64,000 nucleotides of DNA from Bacteroides sp. 43_108 (GCA_001915545.1 MNQS01000009.1:40707-104706), one strand, 5' to 3'. Shown: positions 26,192 through 36,077, counted from the stretch's first letter. Notes: a model not told the origin generated them from the sequence alone. A program made the numbers and translations.

Positions 26192-26338
26192 CTTGAAATT
26201 TCAGTCTAAGCATTTTAATATTTCACAAAAGCAATAGTTACCGGTAAGCATATCGGAATGTTTGAACGTATATATGCCGCATTTCGGCTGTACGGGCATT
26301 GACAGATATGTTTTATTGAAAACACTAAATTCTGAAAA

Positions 26339-27589
26339 ATGCAAATGGACAATTATAAGAAACCAATCAACAATCCCATTATGACTTTATTTTCCAAAAG
26401 ATTCAACTACAAGAAACGTACGAGAATTATTGGATTGTCTGCCGTATTGATACTTGCAATAGGCGGTGCAATCGTGTGGATAAACTCAGGCAAGAAGAAG
26501 CCTGCAGATGCTCCGGCTGTCTGTGTAATGCCGGCCGGCGTGCAGAACGTGGAGATATACGGCGAATATGTCGGCAGAATCAGAGCACAGCAGTTTGTCG
26601 AAGTGCGTGCGCGTGTGGAAGGTTTCCTTGAAAACATGCTTTTCGAGGAGGGTACGCATGTAGAGAAGGGACAGGTTCTGTTCGTGATCGACCCGCGTGT
26701 ATATAAAGCCCGTGCAGAAAAGGCAAGGGCACAGCTCCATAAGGACGAGGCTCAGGCAAAAAAGGCCGAACGCGACCTTGAAAGAATACGTCCGCTTTAC
26801 GAACAGAACGCAGCCAGCCGTCTTGACCTCGACAATGCTGTTGCGGCATACGAAACTGCCAAGGCCAGCGTGAACATGAGCAAGGCTGATGTCGATCAGG
26901 CGGAGCAGGAATTGAGCTACACGATTGTGCGTTCGCCAATCTCCGGTCAGATAAGCGAGAGACATGTGGACCTGGGTACGATTGTCGGCACAGAAGGAAA
27001 GTCGCTCCTTGCCACCATCGTGAAGAGCGATACTGTTCTGGTAGATTTCAGCATGACAGCTCTCGACTATCTCAAGAGCAAGGAAAGAAATGTCATAATC
27101 GGCCAGAGGGATTCAACCCGTTCATGGCAACCGACTGTAAGCATCACTCTGCCTGACAACTCGGTTTATCCATATCGCGGTGCCGTGGATTTCGCAGAGC
27201 CTCAGGTTGACCCACGTACAGGTACATTCTCCGTACGTGCAGAAATGCCTAATCCGGGCCACGACCTCCTGCCTGGACAATTCACAAAGGTAAAGGTGCT
27301 TCTTGATGTGCGCGAACACGCCACGGTTGTTCCTCAGAAGGCCCTTACAATAGAAAAGGGAGGTGCATACATCTTCGTTATGCGCAAGGACTCTACTGTT
27401 GAAAGACGCTTCATTGAACTCGGTCCTGAATTCGGCAACAATGTTGTAGTGGAACGCGGACTTGCTCCGAAAGAAATGATTGTCACAGAAGGTTTCCACA
27501 AGCTTATGCCGGGAATGAAGGTCAATGCCATGCCTGAAACAGGAAGAAAGAACAACAAGGAAGCCAACAACAGCACAAACAAGAAATAA
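26339..27589 (+). CDS. RND efflux periplasmic adaptor (membrane fusion protein, AcrA/MexA type)
   Basis: A 416-residue adaptor linking the inner-membrane pump to the outer-membrane channel. After a cytoplasmic stub and one transmembrane anchor (IIGLSAVLILAIGGAIVWI, about residues 30-50) come the lipoyl half-motif 'VRARVEGFLENMLFEEGTHVEKGQVLFVID', a coiled-coil hairpin (about 110-190), the second lipoyl half ('TIVRSPISGQISERHVDLG') and beta-barrel and membrane-proximal domains ('VPQKALTIEKGGAYIFV'). It is not a lipoprotein: there is no lipobox. ATGs at 26339, 26345 and 26381 are all possible starts. First gene of a three-gene operon, 12 nt before the permease. Confidence 0.92.
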   Translation: MQMDNYKKPINNPIMTLFSKRFNYKKRTRIIGLSAVLILAIGGAIVWINSGKKKPADAPAVCVMPAGVQNVEIYGEYVGRIRAQQFVEVRARVEGFLENMLFEEGTHVEKGQVLFVIDPRVYKARAEKARAQLHKDEAQAKKAERDLERIRPLYEQNAASRLDLDNAVAAYETAKASVNMSKADVDQAEQELSYTIVRSPISGQISERHVDLGTIVGTEGKSLLATIVKSDTVLVDFSMTALDYLKSKERNVIIGQRDSTRSWQPTVSITLPDNSVYPYRGAVDFAEPQVDPRTGTFSVRAEMPNPGHDLLPGQFTKVKVLLDVREHATVVPQKALTIEKGGAYIFVMRKDSTVERRFIELGPEFGNNVVVERGLAPKEMIVTEGFHKLMPGMKVNAMPETGRKNNKEANNSTNKK

Positions 27590-27601
27590 CCCGAAACGCC
27601 G

Positions 27602-30600
27602 ATGAAAGTAACATATTTCATTGACAGACCGATATTCTCGGCTGTCATATCAATACTTATAGTAATCGTAGGTGTCATCGGGCTCATGATGCTGCCTATC
27701 GACCAGTATCCGCAGATAACTCCGCCGGTAGTGAAAATCAGCGCATCCTATCCAGGTGCAAGTGCACTGACCGTATCGCAGGCTGTGGCAACTCCTATCG
27801 AACAGGAACTCAACGGTACGCCGGGAATGCTCTATATGGAATCGAACAGTTCCAATTCAGGAGGATTTTCTGCGACAGTGACGTTCGACATCACAGCTGA
27901 TGCCGACCTTGCGGCTGTAGAGATTCAGAACAGAATAAAGTTGGCAGAATCTCGTCTGCCGGCCGAAGTAATACAGAATGGTATTTCGGTGGAAAAGCAG
28001 GCTCCAAGTCAGCTGATGACACTGTGCATCACATCGGACGACCCTAAGTTTGATGAGATATACCTAAGCAACTTTGCTACAATCAACGTGGTCGATGTGC
28101 TCAGGCGTATTCCTGGAGTAGGACGTGTTTCGAACATCGGAAGCCGATACTATGCCATGCAGATATGGGTGCAGCCTGACAAGCTGGCCAATTTCGGCTT
28201 GACGGTGCAGGATGTACAGAATGCTCTGAAAGACCAGAACCGTGAGTCGGCCGCAGGTGTACTGGGACAGCAGCCTGTAAGCGGACTCGACATTACTATA
28301 CCAATCTCAACCAAAGGCCGTCTCAACTCAGTCTCACAGTTTGAGGAAATTGTGCTTCGCGCCGATGCCGACGGTTCACTCATCAGACTCCGCGATGTGG
28401 CACGCATCTCTCTCGAGGCACAATCCTACAACACCGAGAGCGGTATAAACGGCGGAAACGCGGCTGTGCTCGGCATATATATGCTTCCCGGAGCCAACGC
28501 AATGGAAGTAGGACAGAAGGTTAAGGAAACAATGGAAGAAATCAGCAAGAACTTTCCTGACGGCCTTTCCTATGAAGTGCCTTTCGACATGACAACATAT
28601 ATTTCGGAATCCATACACGAAGTATATAAGACTCTTTTCGAAGCGCTGATTCTCGTCATAGCTGTAGTATTCCTTTCGCTCCAGAGCTGGCGCGCAACAG
28701 TTATACCTGTTGTTGCTGTACCTATATCTCTCATCGGAACGTTCGGAATAATGCTTATCTTCGGATTCTCGCTAAACATGCTTACGCTGCTCGGACTCAT
28801 CCTTGCAATCGGTATTGTGGTGGATGACGCCATCGTGGTAGTAGAAAATGTGGAGCGCATCATGGAAGAAGAAAAACTGAATGCCTACGAAGCGACAAAG
28901 AAAGCAATGGAGAATCTGGCAGGCGCCCTCATAGCGACGTCTCTCGTATTGGCGGCCGTATTTGTACCGGTAAGCTTCCTTCCAGGCATAACAGGACAGC
29001 TCTATCGCCAATTCACCGTTACGATTGTTGTATCGGTACTGATTTCAACTGTCGTGGCACTGACCTTAAGCCCTGTGATGTGCTCACTCATACTTAAGCC
29101 GTCAGATCCGAACAAACCTAAAAATTTCATATTCAGAAAAATCAACAGCTGGCTTGCTGTAGGCAATGACAAATACATATCTGTCATAAAGACCTTCATG
29201 TGCCACACCAAAAGAATGCTCATCGGTTTCCTCGTGGTGCTGGGTCTTATACTGATATTCAACAAGCTGGTTCCAACAAGTTTCCTTCCGACCGAAGATC
29301 AGGGATATTTCAAGGTAGAACTTGAATTGCCGGAAGGTGCAACACTGGAGCGTACACGCAAGGTTACTGACAGAGCCATAGAGTATCTGATGAAGAACCC
29401 TTATATCGAGTATGTGCAGAATGTGACAGGAAGCAGCCCTAGAGTAGGAACCAGTCAGGCAAGAAGCGAACTGACCGTCATTCTAAAGCCGTGGAAAGAG
29501 CGTGACAACACGACCATAAACGAGATTATGGCCGATGTAAAAAAACATCTCGACGAATACCCTGAGTGCAAGACATATCTGTCAACACCGCCTGTAATCC
29601 CTGGATTGGGTTCTTCCGGTGGATTTGAAATGCAGTTGGAGGCAAGAGGAGATGCAACATTCGAAAGCCTCAAGCAGGCTACGGACACACTTATGCACTA
29701 CGCATCTATGAGAAAAGAGGTAACAGGACTGTCGTCTTCGCTGCAGGCCGAAATACCGCAGCTTTACTTCGATGTTGACCGCGACAAGGTGAAACTTTCG
29801 GGAGTTCCGATGGCCGACGTATTCTCAACGATGAAGGCTTATACAGGTTCAGTGTATGTCAACGACTTCAACATGTTCAACAGAATATACCGTGTATACA
29901 TACAGGCAGAATCAGTATACAGACAGCATGCCGACAACATAAACCTCTTCTTCGTCAAAGGAAGCAACGGTTCGATGATTCCGCTCACATCACTCGGTAC
30001 AGCTTCATACACTACTGGTCCTGGAAGCATAAAGCGATTCAACATGTTCAACACAGCCGTAATACGTGGCGATGCAGGCGACGGATACAGTTCCGGACAG
30101 GCCATGGAGGCAATGGAAGAAATTGTGCGGGAACATTTGCCGGACAATATAGGCTTGGAATGGAGCGGTCTTTCATATCAGGAAAAGCAGGCCGGAGGAC
30201 AGACGGGAACAGTAATATTCCTGGTATTCCTGTTTGTATTCCTGTTCCTTGCGGCGCTTTATGAAAGCTGGCTTGTTCCAATGGCCGTACTGCTGTCAGT
30301 ACCTGTTGCGGCACTCGGAGCATACATAGGAATAGCAATATGCGGACTTGAAAATGACGTCTATTTCCAGATTGGACTTGTAATGCTTGTAGGTCTTGCC
30401 GCAAAGAATGCCATACTTATTGTGGAATTTGCAAAAGATGAAGTGGACAAGGGCGGAGACCTTACTACAGCTGCAATAAATGCCTCACGTCTGCGATTCA
30501 GACCAATCCTTATGACTTCACTGGCATTTATACTCGGAATGGTTCCAATGGTTACAGCCAGCGGTCCTGGCTCGGCAAGCCGTCAGGCAATAGGTACTGG

Positions 30601-30742
30601 AGTATTCTTCGGTATGCTTGCAGCTGTAACAATCGGAATGATGATGGTTCCATTCTTCTTCGTACTGATTTACAAATTCAAGTCAAAGATGAAATTTAAA
30701 CGCTTTAATCTGCAGATACATGGAAAAAAGATTAAGATATAA
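27602..30742 (+). CDS. RND multidrug efflux permease (AcrB/HAE1 family)
   Basis: A 1046-residue proton-driven pump, the normal length for HAE1 permeases. It has the N-terminal signature FIDRPIFSAVISILIV, two large periplasmic loops, and twelve membrane helices. The proton-relay pair is seen in VVDDAIVVVENV (helix 4) and its Lys partner in GLAAKNAILIVEFA (helix 10); GPGSASRQAIGTGVFFGM is the usual helix 11/12 segment. It would export drugs, bile salts or other amphiphiles together with the adaptor and the outer-membrane factor on either side. Its 3' end overlaps the outer-membrane factor gene by 23 nt, implying translational coupling. Substrates are unknown. Confidence 0.95.
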   Translation: MKVTYFIDRPIFSAVISILIVIVGVIGLMMLPIDQYPQITPPVVKISASYPGASALTVSQAVATPIEQELNGTPGMLYMESNSSNSGGFSATVTFDITADADLAAVEIQNRIKLAESRLPAEVIQNGISVEKQAPSQLMTLCITSDDPKFDEIYLSNFATINVVDVLRRIPGVGRVSNIGSRYYAMQIWVQPDKLANFGLTVQDVQNALKDQNRESAAGVLGQQPVSGLDITIPISTKGRLNSVSQFEEIVLRADADGSLIRLRDVARISLEAQSYNTESGINGGNAAVLGIYMLPGANAMEVGQKVKETMEEISKNFPDGLSYEVPFDMTTYISESIHEVYKTLFEALILVIAVVFLSLQSWRATVIPVVAVPISLIGTFGIMLIFGFSLNMLTLLGLILAIGIVVDDAIVVVENVERIMEEEKLNAYEATKKAMENLAGALIATSLVLAAVFVPVSFLPGITGQLYRQFTVTIVVSVLISTVVALTLSPVMCSLILKPSDPNKPKNFIFRKINSWLAVGNDKYISVIKTFMCHTKRMLIGFLVVLGLILIFNKLVPTSFLPTEDQGYFKVELELPEGATLERTRKVTDRAIEYLMKNPYIEYVQNVTGSSPRVGTSQARSELTVILKPWKERDNTTINEIMADVKKHLDEYPECKTYLSTPPVIPGLGSSGGFEMQLEARGDATFESLKQATDTLMHYASMRKEVTGLSSSLQAEIPQLYFDVDRDKVKLSGVPMADVFSTMKAYTGSVYVNDFNMFNRIYRVYIQAESVYRQHADNINLFFVKGSNGSMIPLTSLGTASYTTGPGSIKRFNMFNTAVIRGDAGDGYSSGQAMEAMEEIVREHLPDNIGLEWSGLSYQEKQAGGQTGTVIFLVFLFVFLFLAALYESWLVPMAVLLSVPVAALGAYIGIAICGLENDVYFQIGLVMLVGLAAKNAILIVEFAKDEVDKGGDLTTAAINASRLRFRPILMTSLAFILGMVPMVTASGPGSASRQAIGTGVFFGMLAAVTIGMMMVPFFFVLIYKFKSKMKFKRFNLQIHGKKIKI

Positions 30743-32114
30743 ATATGCATCAGCCTTTATGCTGGCATTCGCATTAATCATGTCTTCATGCCAGCTGGGC
30801 AGGCAATATGAAAGACCGGAATTGAATCTGCCGGATAAGCTGACCAAACAGGGCACTACGGCAGATACAACATCTGTTGCCGACATGGAGTGGTGGACCA
30901 TTTACAATGATACGGCACTGCAGGAACTGATTACAAAGGCACTGGTATACAATAAGGATCTGGCTATGGCGACATCAAGAATGAAAGAACTTGCCGCCAT
31001 GAAAAGAATAGATTTCGCCAAATTGTTTCCGGAAGTAAATGCCAGCTTCTACAATGAAAGAGAAGAAACGAACTATGGAGGCGACAACAGAAAAGCTGAC
31101 TATGAACACAGCCTGATGGCTAAAATTTCATGGGAACTGGACTTATGGGGAAATCTGAGATGGGCTAAAGACAAGAGTACAGCACAGTTCCTTGCATCGG
31201 TGGAGAACCAGAGGGCTGTTAAAATGTCGCTTGTATCGGAAGTGGCACAGGCATACTTCGAACTTGTGGCGCTCGACAACGAACTTTCAATCGTAAAACA
31301 GACTCTTGGCGCAAGAAAAGAGTCTGTCCGTCTTGCCGAAATAAGATTCAAGGGAGGTCTTACATCCGAAATAGTGTACCAGCAGGCGCAAGTGGAACTT
31401 GCTAAAGCAGAAACGATGGTGCCGGAACTTGAGAGAAAGATAGACCTTAAAGAAAGCGAGATATCGCTGCTTGCAGGTGGTTTTCCGAGCCATATAAACA
31501 GAGGCATACAACCAGAAAACGTAAACCTGCCGGATACACTTCCTGTGGGATTGCCATCTTCTCTCATGGAACGACGTCCGGACATCAGAAAAGCCGAGCA
31601 GGAACTCATAGCGGCAAATGCAGCCATAGGTGTTGCATACACCAATCTGTTTCCTCGAATAAGTCTGACAGCCAATCTCGGTGCGGAAAGCGATGTATTC
31701 TCGGAACTGCTTAAATCGCCCTACACGTTTATTTCAGGAAGCGTTTTAACGCCAATTTTCGGAATGGGCAAAAAAAGAGCAGAACTGAAAGCCAAGCACG
31801 AAGCATACGAAGAAGCTAAAGCATCGTACGAGAAAACTGTTCTTACAGCATTTAAGGAGGTTCACAATGCCATCGTCAATTTCAACAAGATAAAAGAGAT
31901 ATATGAGTCAAGAAGACTTCTGGCCGAATCATCTAAAACAACTGTTGAATTGGCACAGCTTCAGTATATCAACGGTGTGATTGGTTATCTCGACCTTCTT
32001 GACGCACAGCGAAATTATCTTGATGCTCAGATTTCATTAAGCAATTCGGCACGTGACAAGAGACTGGCGATGGTCAATCTCTATAAGGCACTCGGAGGAG
32101 GATGGCAGTATTGA
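30720..32114 (+). CDS. RND outer-membrane factor lipoprotein (NodT/OprM type)
   Basis: A 464-residue TolC-family channel. It begins with a lipoprotein signal (FMLAFALIMSSC, lipobox Cys near residue 23), then the 'RPELNLPDKL' and 'DMEWWTIYND' opening typical of NodT proteins and two internal repeats, each with helical-hairpin stretches ('ASVENQRAVKMSLVSEVAQAYF' region and 'LTAFKEVHNAIVNF') and beta-strands. Two GxxxDIRKAE-like blocks (ERRPDIRKAEQEL) mark the repeat boundary. It would complete the tripartite pump. It starts within the permease gene and is followed by a strong terminator about 70 nt downstream. Confidence 0.93.
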   Translation: MEKRLRYKYASAFMLAFALIMSSCQLGRQYERPELNLPDKLTKQGTTADTTSVADMEWWTIYNDTALQELITKALVYNKDLAMATSRMKELAAMKRIDFAKLFPEVNASFYNEREETNYGGDNRKADYEHSLMAKISWELDLWGNLRWAKDKSTAQFLASVENQRAVKMSLVSEVAQAYFELVALDNELSIVKQTLGARKESVRLAEIRFKGGLTSEIVYQQAQVELAKAETMVPELERKIDLKESEISLLAGGFPSHINRGIQPENVNLPDTLPVGLPSSLMERRPDIRKAEQELIAANAAIGVAYTNLFPRISLTANLGAESDVFSELLKSPYTFISGSVLTPIFGMGKKRAELKAKHEAYEEAKASYEKTVLTAFKEVHNAIVNFNKIKEIYESRRLLAESSKTTVELAQLQYINGVIGYLDLLDAQRNYLDAQISLSNSARDKRLAMVNLYKALGGGWQY

Positions 32115-32184
32115 AATAATTTGCCGAAAAGAAGAAATTGGGCAATAGCACACTTGTGTTGTTCGATAAATTATATTTAATTTG

Positions 32185-32230
32185 CGCCATCAGCCGGCTA
32201 TGATTTAAAGGCTGATGGCGTTATTTTTAT
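32185..32230 (+). terminator. Rho-independent terminator of the RND operon
   Basis: Perfect 11-bp stem CGCCATCAGCC (32185-32195) / GGCTGATGGCG (32210-32220) followed by TTATTTTTAT. Confidence 0.85.
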
Positions 32231-32268
32231 ATATAGGATTTATCATTAAAACATTATTACATTTAGCC

Positions 32269-32691
32269 ATGAAGCGATTTTTTTCAATGCTTGCAGTGCT
32301 GACATTTGCTTTCGCAAGCATGTACGGACAGGAATCTGCCACTAATGCATACAAAGGGAAATTCATGAACAAAGATCTTAGAATTCAGGCCAACATAGAT
32401 TTCTACAAACAAAGCATACCAGTACCTGGATTCGAGCTGGATTCATGTTATGGATTTGTGCAAGGACGCATAAATGGAGTATGGATAATTCTCAAAGTAA
32501 AAGACGTAGGGAAAAAGAAGGCGGTAGTAAGAGCTGCTTCTGAAAACGGTTCTGAAGCCGTAGATCTCGAATTCAGCATTACAGAAGACGGATTAAGCAT
32601 GCGTCAGATTGATGATGTCTGCATAAAAGGCATTGAAGGACGCAAATATGTAAAACTGCCTAAAGATTTGGAACTTAAAAGACAAGAATAA
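32269..32691 (+). CDS. Small secreted protein of unknown function
   Basis: A 140-residue protein with a signal peptide (KRFFSMLAVLTFAFASMYG-Q). The start at 32269 is preferred to the upstream in-frame ATG at 32215, which lies inside the terminator stem of the preceding operon. The mature part is rich in beta-strand-prone residues ('DSCYGFVQGRINGVWIILKV', 'KKAVVRAASE') and contains a repeating charged tail. I do not recognise a family. It is probably periplasmic or surface-associated. It stands alone between two terminators and is convergent with the DUF2807 lipoprotein gene. Confidence 0.7.
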   Translation: MKRFFSMLAVLTFAFASMYGQESATNAYKGKFMNKDLRIQANIDFYKQSIPVPGFELDSCYGFVQGRINGVWIILKVKDVGKKKAVVRAASENGSEAVDLEFSITEDGLSMRQIDDVCIKGIEGRKYVKLPKDLELKRQE

Positions 32692-32747
32692 AAAAAACAG
32701 CTTGGAACAGGAAAGTATGAATGTCCATTTGTTCCAAGCTGTTTTTT
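32692..32747. terminator. Bidirectional terminator between convergent genes
   Basis: A 17-bp perfect inverted repeat (32692-32708 and 32731-32747), A-rich at the left and T-rich at the right, so it terminates transcription from both sides. It begins at the stop codon of the upstream gene and ends 4 nt before the DUF2807 stop. Confidence 0.9.
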
Positions 32748-32751
32748 CATA

Positions 32752-33597
32752 TTATTTGCGTTCCAAATTATTTTCAACTTTTGCACTGCCGTAACTTCTC
32801 ACACTGCCGTGTTTCGAACGACCTTCAAGAATATGATGTCCAGAGCCTGATGCAGCCATTTCCAGATTCATGCAGTCGAAAGAGAAAAGACCGTTTCCAG
32901 AGGACGTTGCCACTATATTGACATTTTCGGCTTTTGCGGATTCTATTTCCATGTCGCCGGAGCTTGTCATGCCAATGGTTACTATCGAATCGGACATCAA
33001 TCCTCCGACCTTAAGGTCACCGCTTCCGTTTGAAAGAAGGTCTATTGAAGAAGCCTTTATGTACCCAAATTCAGCATCACCACTGCCTGTGGATTGATAG
33101 TTGAATTTTTTGCACATAAGCGAATCAAAACTCATATCTCCGCTTCCTATTACACCTGTATGAAAATCATTTGCTGAAATAGGACCTTCAGCCTTAAAGG
33201 ACCCCGAACCACATACAGAAACAATACGCATTACAGGACTTGTAACATAAACTGTTACTTCAGGACTCTCTGCGAACAGCTTGACATCTTCTTGATCTTC
33301 GCCTTTCAGATTTATTGTCAAAGTTCCAGACTCTACAGATGTTACAACAAGAGGCGCATATATGGAATCGCATTCAACGACTATGCTGTAATGTTCATCC
33401 TGACGATAGACTACATCAGTACTGCCCAAAATAGTTATCTGCTCAAAATTCCCAGAATACGGGCGTTCCTGTTTTATGACAACTTTTCTTTCTGAATCAA
33501 TATTCTCAGATGTTTGTTTGCCATCACTTGTTCCTTGACATGAAACAAATGCAAAAGCCGCACAGGCAACTGCTGTATACAAAATGTATTTTTTCAT
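32752..33597 (-). CDS. DUF2807 (GIN domain) lipoprotein
   Basis: A 281-residue lipoprotein: the signal AVACAAFAFVSC ends in a lipobox Cys near residue 20. The start at 33597 places this signal at the N-terminus; the longer frame to 33633 adds 12 residues without support. The rest is a right-handed beta-helix-like DUF2807 domain with a GSG or SSG turn every ~20 residues (GSGSFKAEG, GSGDMSF, GSGDAEFG, GSGDLKVG, SSGDMEIES, SSGNGLFS, GSGHHILEG). Such 'head GIN domain' proteins are common in Bacteroidota and thought to be surface or adhesin-like, but lack defined roles. A TATTTTTG box lies about 48 nt upstream on the minus strand. Confidence 0.82.
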   Translation of the reverse strand: MKKYILYTAVACAAFAFVSCQGTSDGKQTSENIDSERKVVIKQERPYSGNFEQITILGSTDVVYRQDEHYSIVVECDSIYAPLVVTSVESGTLTINLKGEDQEDVKLFAESPEVTVYVTSPVMRIVSVCGSGSFKAEGPISANDFHTGVIGSGDMSFDSLMCKKFNYQSTGSGDAEFGYIKASSIDLLSNGSGDLKVGGLMSDSIVTIGMTSSGDMEIESAKAENVNIVATSSGNGLFSFDCMNLEMAASGSGHHILEGRSKHGSVRSYGSAKVENNLERK

Positions 33598-33644
33598 GTA
33601 TGAAATTATATTTAAGTCAATATTCATATACAAATCCGATTGTG

Positions 33645-33652
33645 CAAAAATA
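33645..33652 (-). promoter_or_regulatory. -7 box for the DUF2807 lipoprotein gene
   Basis: TATTTTTG on the minus strand, 48 nt before the start codon. Full match to TAnnTTTG. Confidence 0.4.
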
Positions 33653-33771
33653 AATCTTTATTTACAAGTATACAGCATTGATGTACAAAATTCAGACTTT
33701 TTACCATAGTTCGGCAGGTTTGCAAGCTATCATTTGAACAGGCAGGCATAAGAAAATCCATAAATTATTTA

Positions 33772-33779
33772 TATATTTG
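33772..33779 (+). promoter_or_regulatory. -7 box for the SlyD-like gene
   Basis: TATATTTG, full consensus match, 42 nt before the start codon at 33821. Confidence 0.5.
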
Positions 33780-33820
33780 CATTCAAATAAAACATAAAAA
33801 ATTCAAGGATAAATTTCATT

Positions 33821-34420
33821 ATGGCAGCAAAAAACAATTACATAACAGTTGCATACAAACTTTATGTGGCAGATGAAGAGAGCGGAGTTGAAGACGTAAT
33901 TGAAGAGGCTACAACTGAACATCCGTTTCAGTTCATTAGCAATATGGGCACAGCACTTGACTCATTTGAGAAGGTGATAGACCCGCTGTCTAAAGGCGAC
34001 AAATTCGACTTCACAATACCAGCAAAAGATGCTTACGGCGAATTCAGAGATGAACTTATGATTGATGTTCCAAAGAACGTTTTCGAAATCAACGGACGTT
34101 TCGACAAAGAAAATATCTTTGAAGGCAACGTAATACCTTTGGCTAACGAGAACGGTGAGCGCTTCAATGGAACCGTTATTGAAATAAAAGAAAACTCAGT
34201 AACTATAGACCTCAATCACCCGAGAGCCGGACAGGATCTTCATTTTGTAGGCGAAGTAGTAGAGCACAGAGAGGCAACCAACGATGAGATTACCGGAATG
34301 CTCAATATGCTCAGCGGTGAAGGATGCGGTTGCGGATGCGGCGATTGCGGAGGTGACTGCGGTGGAGGTTGCGGCGGACATCATCACGACCACGACTGCG
34401 GATGCGGACACTGCCACTGA
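33821..34420 (+). CDS. FKBP-type peptidyl-prolyl isomerase, SlyD-like
   Basis: A 199-residue cytoplasmic foldase/metallochaperone. The FKBP domain is split by an insert-in-flap (IF) domain as in SlyD: 'FQFISNMGTALDSFEKVIDPLSKGDKFDF' and 'DAYGEF' precede the IF segment 'IPLANENGERFNGTVIEI', and 'VDLNHPRAG'-like (TIDLNHPRAGQDLHF) closes it. The C-terminal 35 residues form a Cys/His/Gly-rich tail (GCGCGCGDCGG, then HHHDHDCGCGHCH), which is likely to bind nickel, zinc or copper. This tail is richer in Cys than E. coli SlyD. It accelerates prolyl isomerisation and may deliver metal. A hairpin follows before aroC. Confidence 0.9.
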   Translation: MAAKNNYITVAYKLYVADEESGVEDVIEEATTEHPFQFISNMGTALDSFEKVIDPLSKGDKFDFTIPAKDAYGEFRDELMIDVPKNVFEINGRFDKENIFEGNVIPLANENGERFNGTVIEIKENSVTIDLNHPRAGQDLHFVGEVVEHREATNDEITGMLNMLSGEGCGCGCGDCGGDCGGGCGGHHHDHDCGCGHCH

Positions 34421-34448
34421 TTAAAAACTAATATTTTAGAACTTTTAC

Positions 34449-34488
34449 GCGGAGAACCATGGAACAGAAGTTTTCCACGGTTCTCCGC
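34449..34488 (+). promoter_or_regulatory. Stable hairpin between slyD-like gene and aroC
   Basis: Stem GCGGAGAACC (34449-34458) / GGTTCTCCGC (34479-34488), extended by five more pairs around one mismatch. It lacks a T-tract, and it contains an in-frame ATG (34459) that could not easily be translated, which favours the aroC start at 34507. Terminator or attenuator. Confidence 0.6.
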
Positions 34489-34506
34489 TACTATACGCAA
34501 TTAAGG

Positions 34507-35586
34507 ATGAGAAATACATTCGGAAACATATTTACACTGACAACTTTCGGTGAAAGTCATGGTCCTGGAGTAGGAGGGGTTGTTGACGGTTTGCCGGCAG
34601 GCATAAAAATCGACACTGATTTCATACAGAAAGAACTTGACAGACGCAAACCCGGCCAAAGCAGAATCACCACATCTCGAAATGAAGGTGATAAAGTGGA
34701 GCTTTTATCTGGAGTTTTCGAAGGAATGTCTACAGGCTGTCCTATTGGTTTTATTGTAAGAAACAACAATCAGCACTCCAGTGACTACGACAATGTAAAG
34801 AACGTATTCCGTCCATCACACGCAGACTTCACATATACAGAAAAATATGGTTTGCGCGATCATCGCGGAGGAGGGCGCTCCTCAGCAAGAGAAACAATCT
34901 CCAGATGCGTCGGAGGAGCATTGGCCAAACTTGCTCTCAAAGAAATGGGCATCAATATCACTGCATACACCTCGCAGGTGGGAAATATATGCATTGACGA
35001 AGACTACAGCAAATATGACTTTTCTGAAATTGAAAAGAACAACGTAAGATGTCCTGATGCGCATAAGGCCGAAGAAATGGAAAAGCTGATTCTTGATGTC
35101 AAGGCTGACGGTGACACTATTGGAGGAGTCATCACATGCGTAATTAAAGGATGCCCTATCGGTCTAGGCGATCCTGCTTTCGACAAACTGCATGCACGTT
35201 TGGCTTATGCAATGATGTCAATCAATGCCGTCAAGGGATTTGAATACGGTATGGGATTCAAAGGAACCGAAATGCGAGGTTCGCAGCAGAACGACATTTT
35301 CATCAATGACAATGGAAGAATAAGCACTGCAACAAACAACAGCGGTGGAATACAGGGAGGCATCAGCAACGGACAGGATATATATTTCCGTGTGGCTCTC
35401 AAACCTGTTGCAACGCTGCTTCGTCCACAACCTACGGTTGACAAAGAAGGCAATGAAACCATTCTTCAAGTGAAAGGACGTCATGACCCATGCGTACTCC
35501 CAAGAGCAGTACCAATTGTTGAAGCTATGGCCGCAATGACTGTACTCGACAGCTATCTTCTCAACAAATGCGTAAAATTGCAGTAA
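34507..35586 (+). CDS. aroC: Chorismate synthase
   Basis: A 359-residue enzyme of the shikimate pathway, converting 5-enolpyruvylshikimate-3-phosphate to chorismate with reduced FMN. The start [19 protein letters not shown] matches the conserved N-terminus; the longer frame from 34459 begins inside a hairpin. Other signatures are the RRKPGQS segment, RPSHADFTY, the [12 protein letters not shown] block (residues ~118-130) and [17 protein letters not shown] near the C-terminus. Length is typical. It lies 86 nt after the SlyD-like gene and 68 nt before ssb, forming part of a housekeeping cluster. Confidence 0.96.
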   Translation: MRNTFGNIFTLTTFGESHGPGVGGVVDGLPAGIKIDTDFIQKELDRRKPGQSRITTSRNEGDKVELLSGVFEGMSTGCPIGFIVRNNNQHSSDYDNVKNVFRPSHADFTYTEKYGLRDHRGGGRSSARETISRCVGGALAKLALKEMGINITAYTSQVGNICIDEDYSKYDFSEIEKNNVRCPDAHKAEEMEKLILDVKADGDTIGGVITCVIKGCPIGLGDPAFDKLHARLAYAMMSINAVKGFEYGMGFKGTEMRGSQQNDIFINDNGRISTATNNSGGIQGGISNGQDIYFRVALKPVATLLRPQPTVDKEGNETILQVKGRHDPCVLPRAVPIVEAMAAMTVLDSYLLNKCVKLQ

Positions 35587-35654
35587 ACATCCGTGACCAT
35601 CATAGGGAAATACATTCCTGAAAAACAGAAAATCAGCATTAAAACAACAATATT

Positions 35655-36077
35655 ATGTCAGTCAACAAAGTAATATTATTGGGTAATGTCGGTCAAGAGC
35701 CGAACGTAAGATATTTGGATACAGGAGTATGTGTTGCTACTCTTTCGCTGGCAACAACAGAAAGAGGATACACATTGCAGAACGGCACACAGGTACCTGA
35801 CAGAACGGAATGGCACAATATCATTCTATGGAACAAACTTGCTGAAACAGTTGAAAAATACGTACATAAAGGCGATAAATTGTATATAGAAGGAAAAATC
35901 AGAAGCCGCAGCTATGATGACAAGATGGGAGTTCACCGTACTGTAGTTGAAATCATGGCTGATAATATGGAAATGCTTTCGAGCCGTCAAACAAGTGCAC
36001 CACAACAGCAGATGCAGCAACCAGCTACAGTGCGTCCGACATTCCAGAAATCCGACAACGATGAAATGCCATTCTAA
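35655..36077 (+). CDS. ssb: Single-stranded DNA-binding protein
   Basis: A 140-residue SSB. The OB-fold opening MSVNKVILLGNVGQEPNVRY, the middle TEWHNIILWNKLAETVEKYV and the 'GDKLYIEGKIRSRSYDD' strand are conserved in the family. A Gln-rich linker (residues ~112-128) leads to the acidic tip DNDEMPF, which recruits partner proteins. It protects single-stranded DNA in replication and repair. Its stop codon overlaps the ATG of the phosphopantetheinyl transferase by one base. Confidence 0.95.
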   Translation: MSVNKVILLGNVGQEPNVRYLDTGVCVATLSLATTERGYTLQNGTQVPDRTEWHNIILWNKLAETVEKYVHKGDKLYIEGKIRSRSYDDKMGVHRTVVEIMADNMEMLSSRQTSAPQQQMQQPATVRPTFQKSDNDEMPF

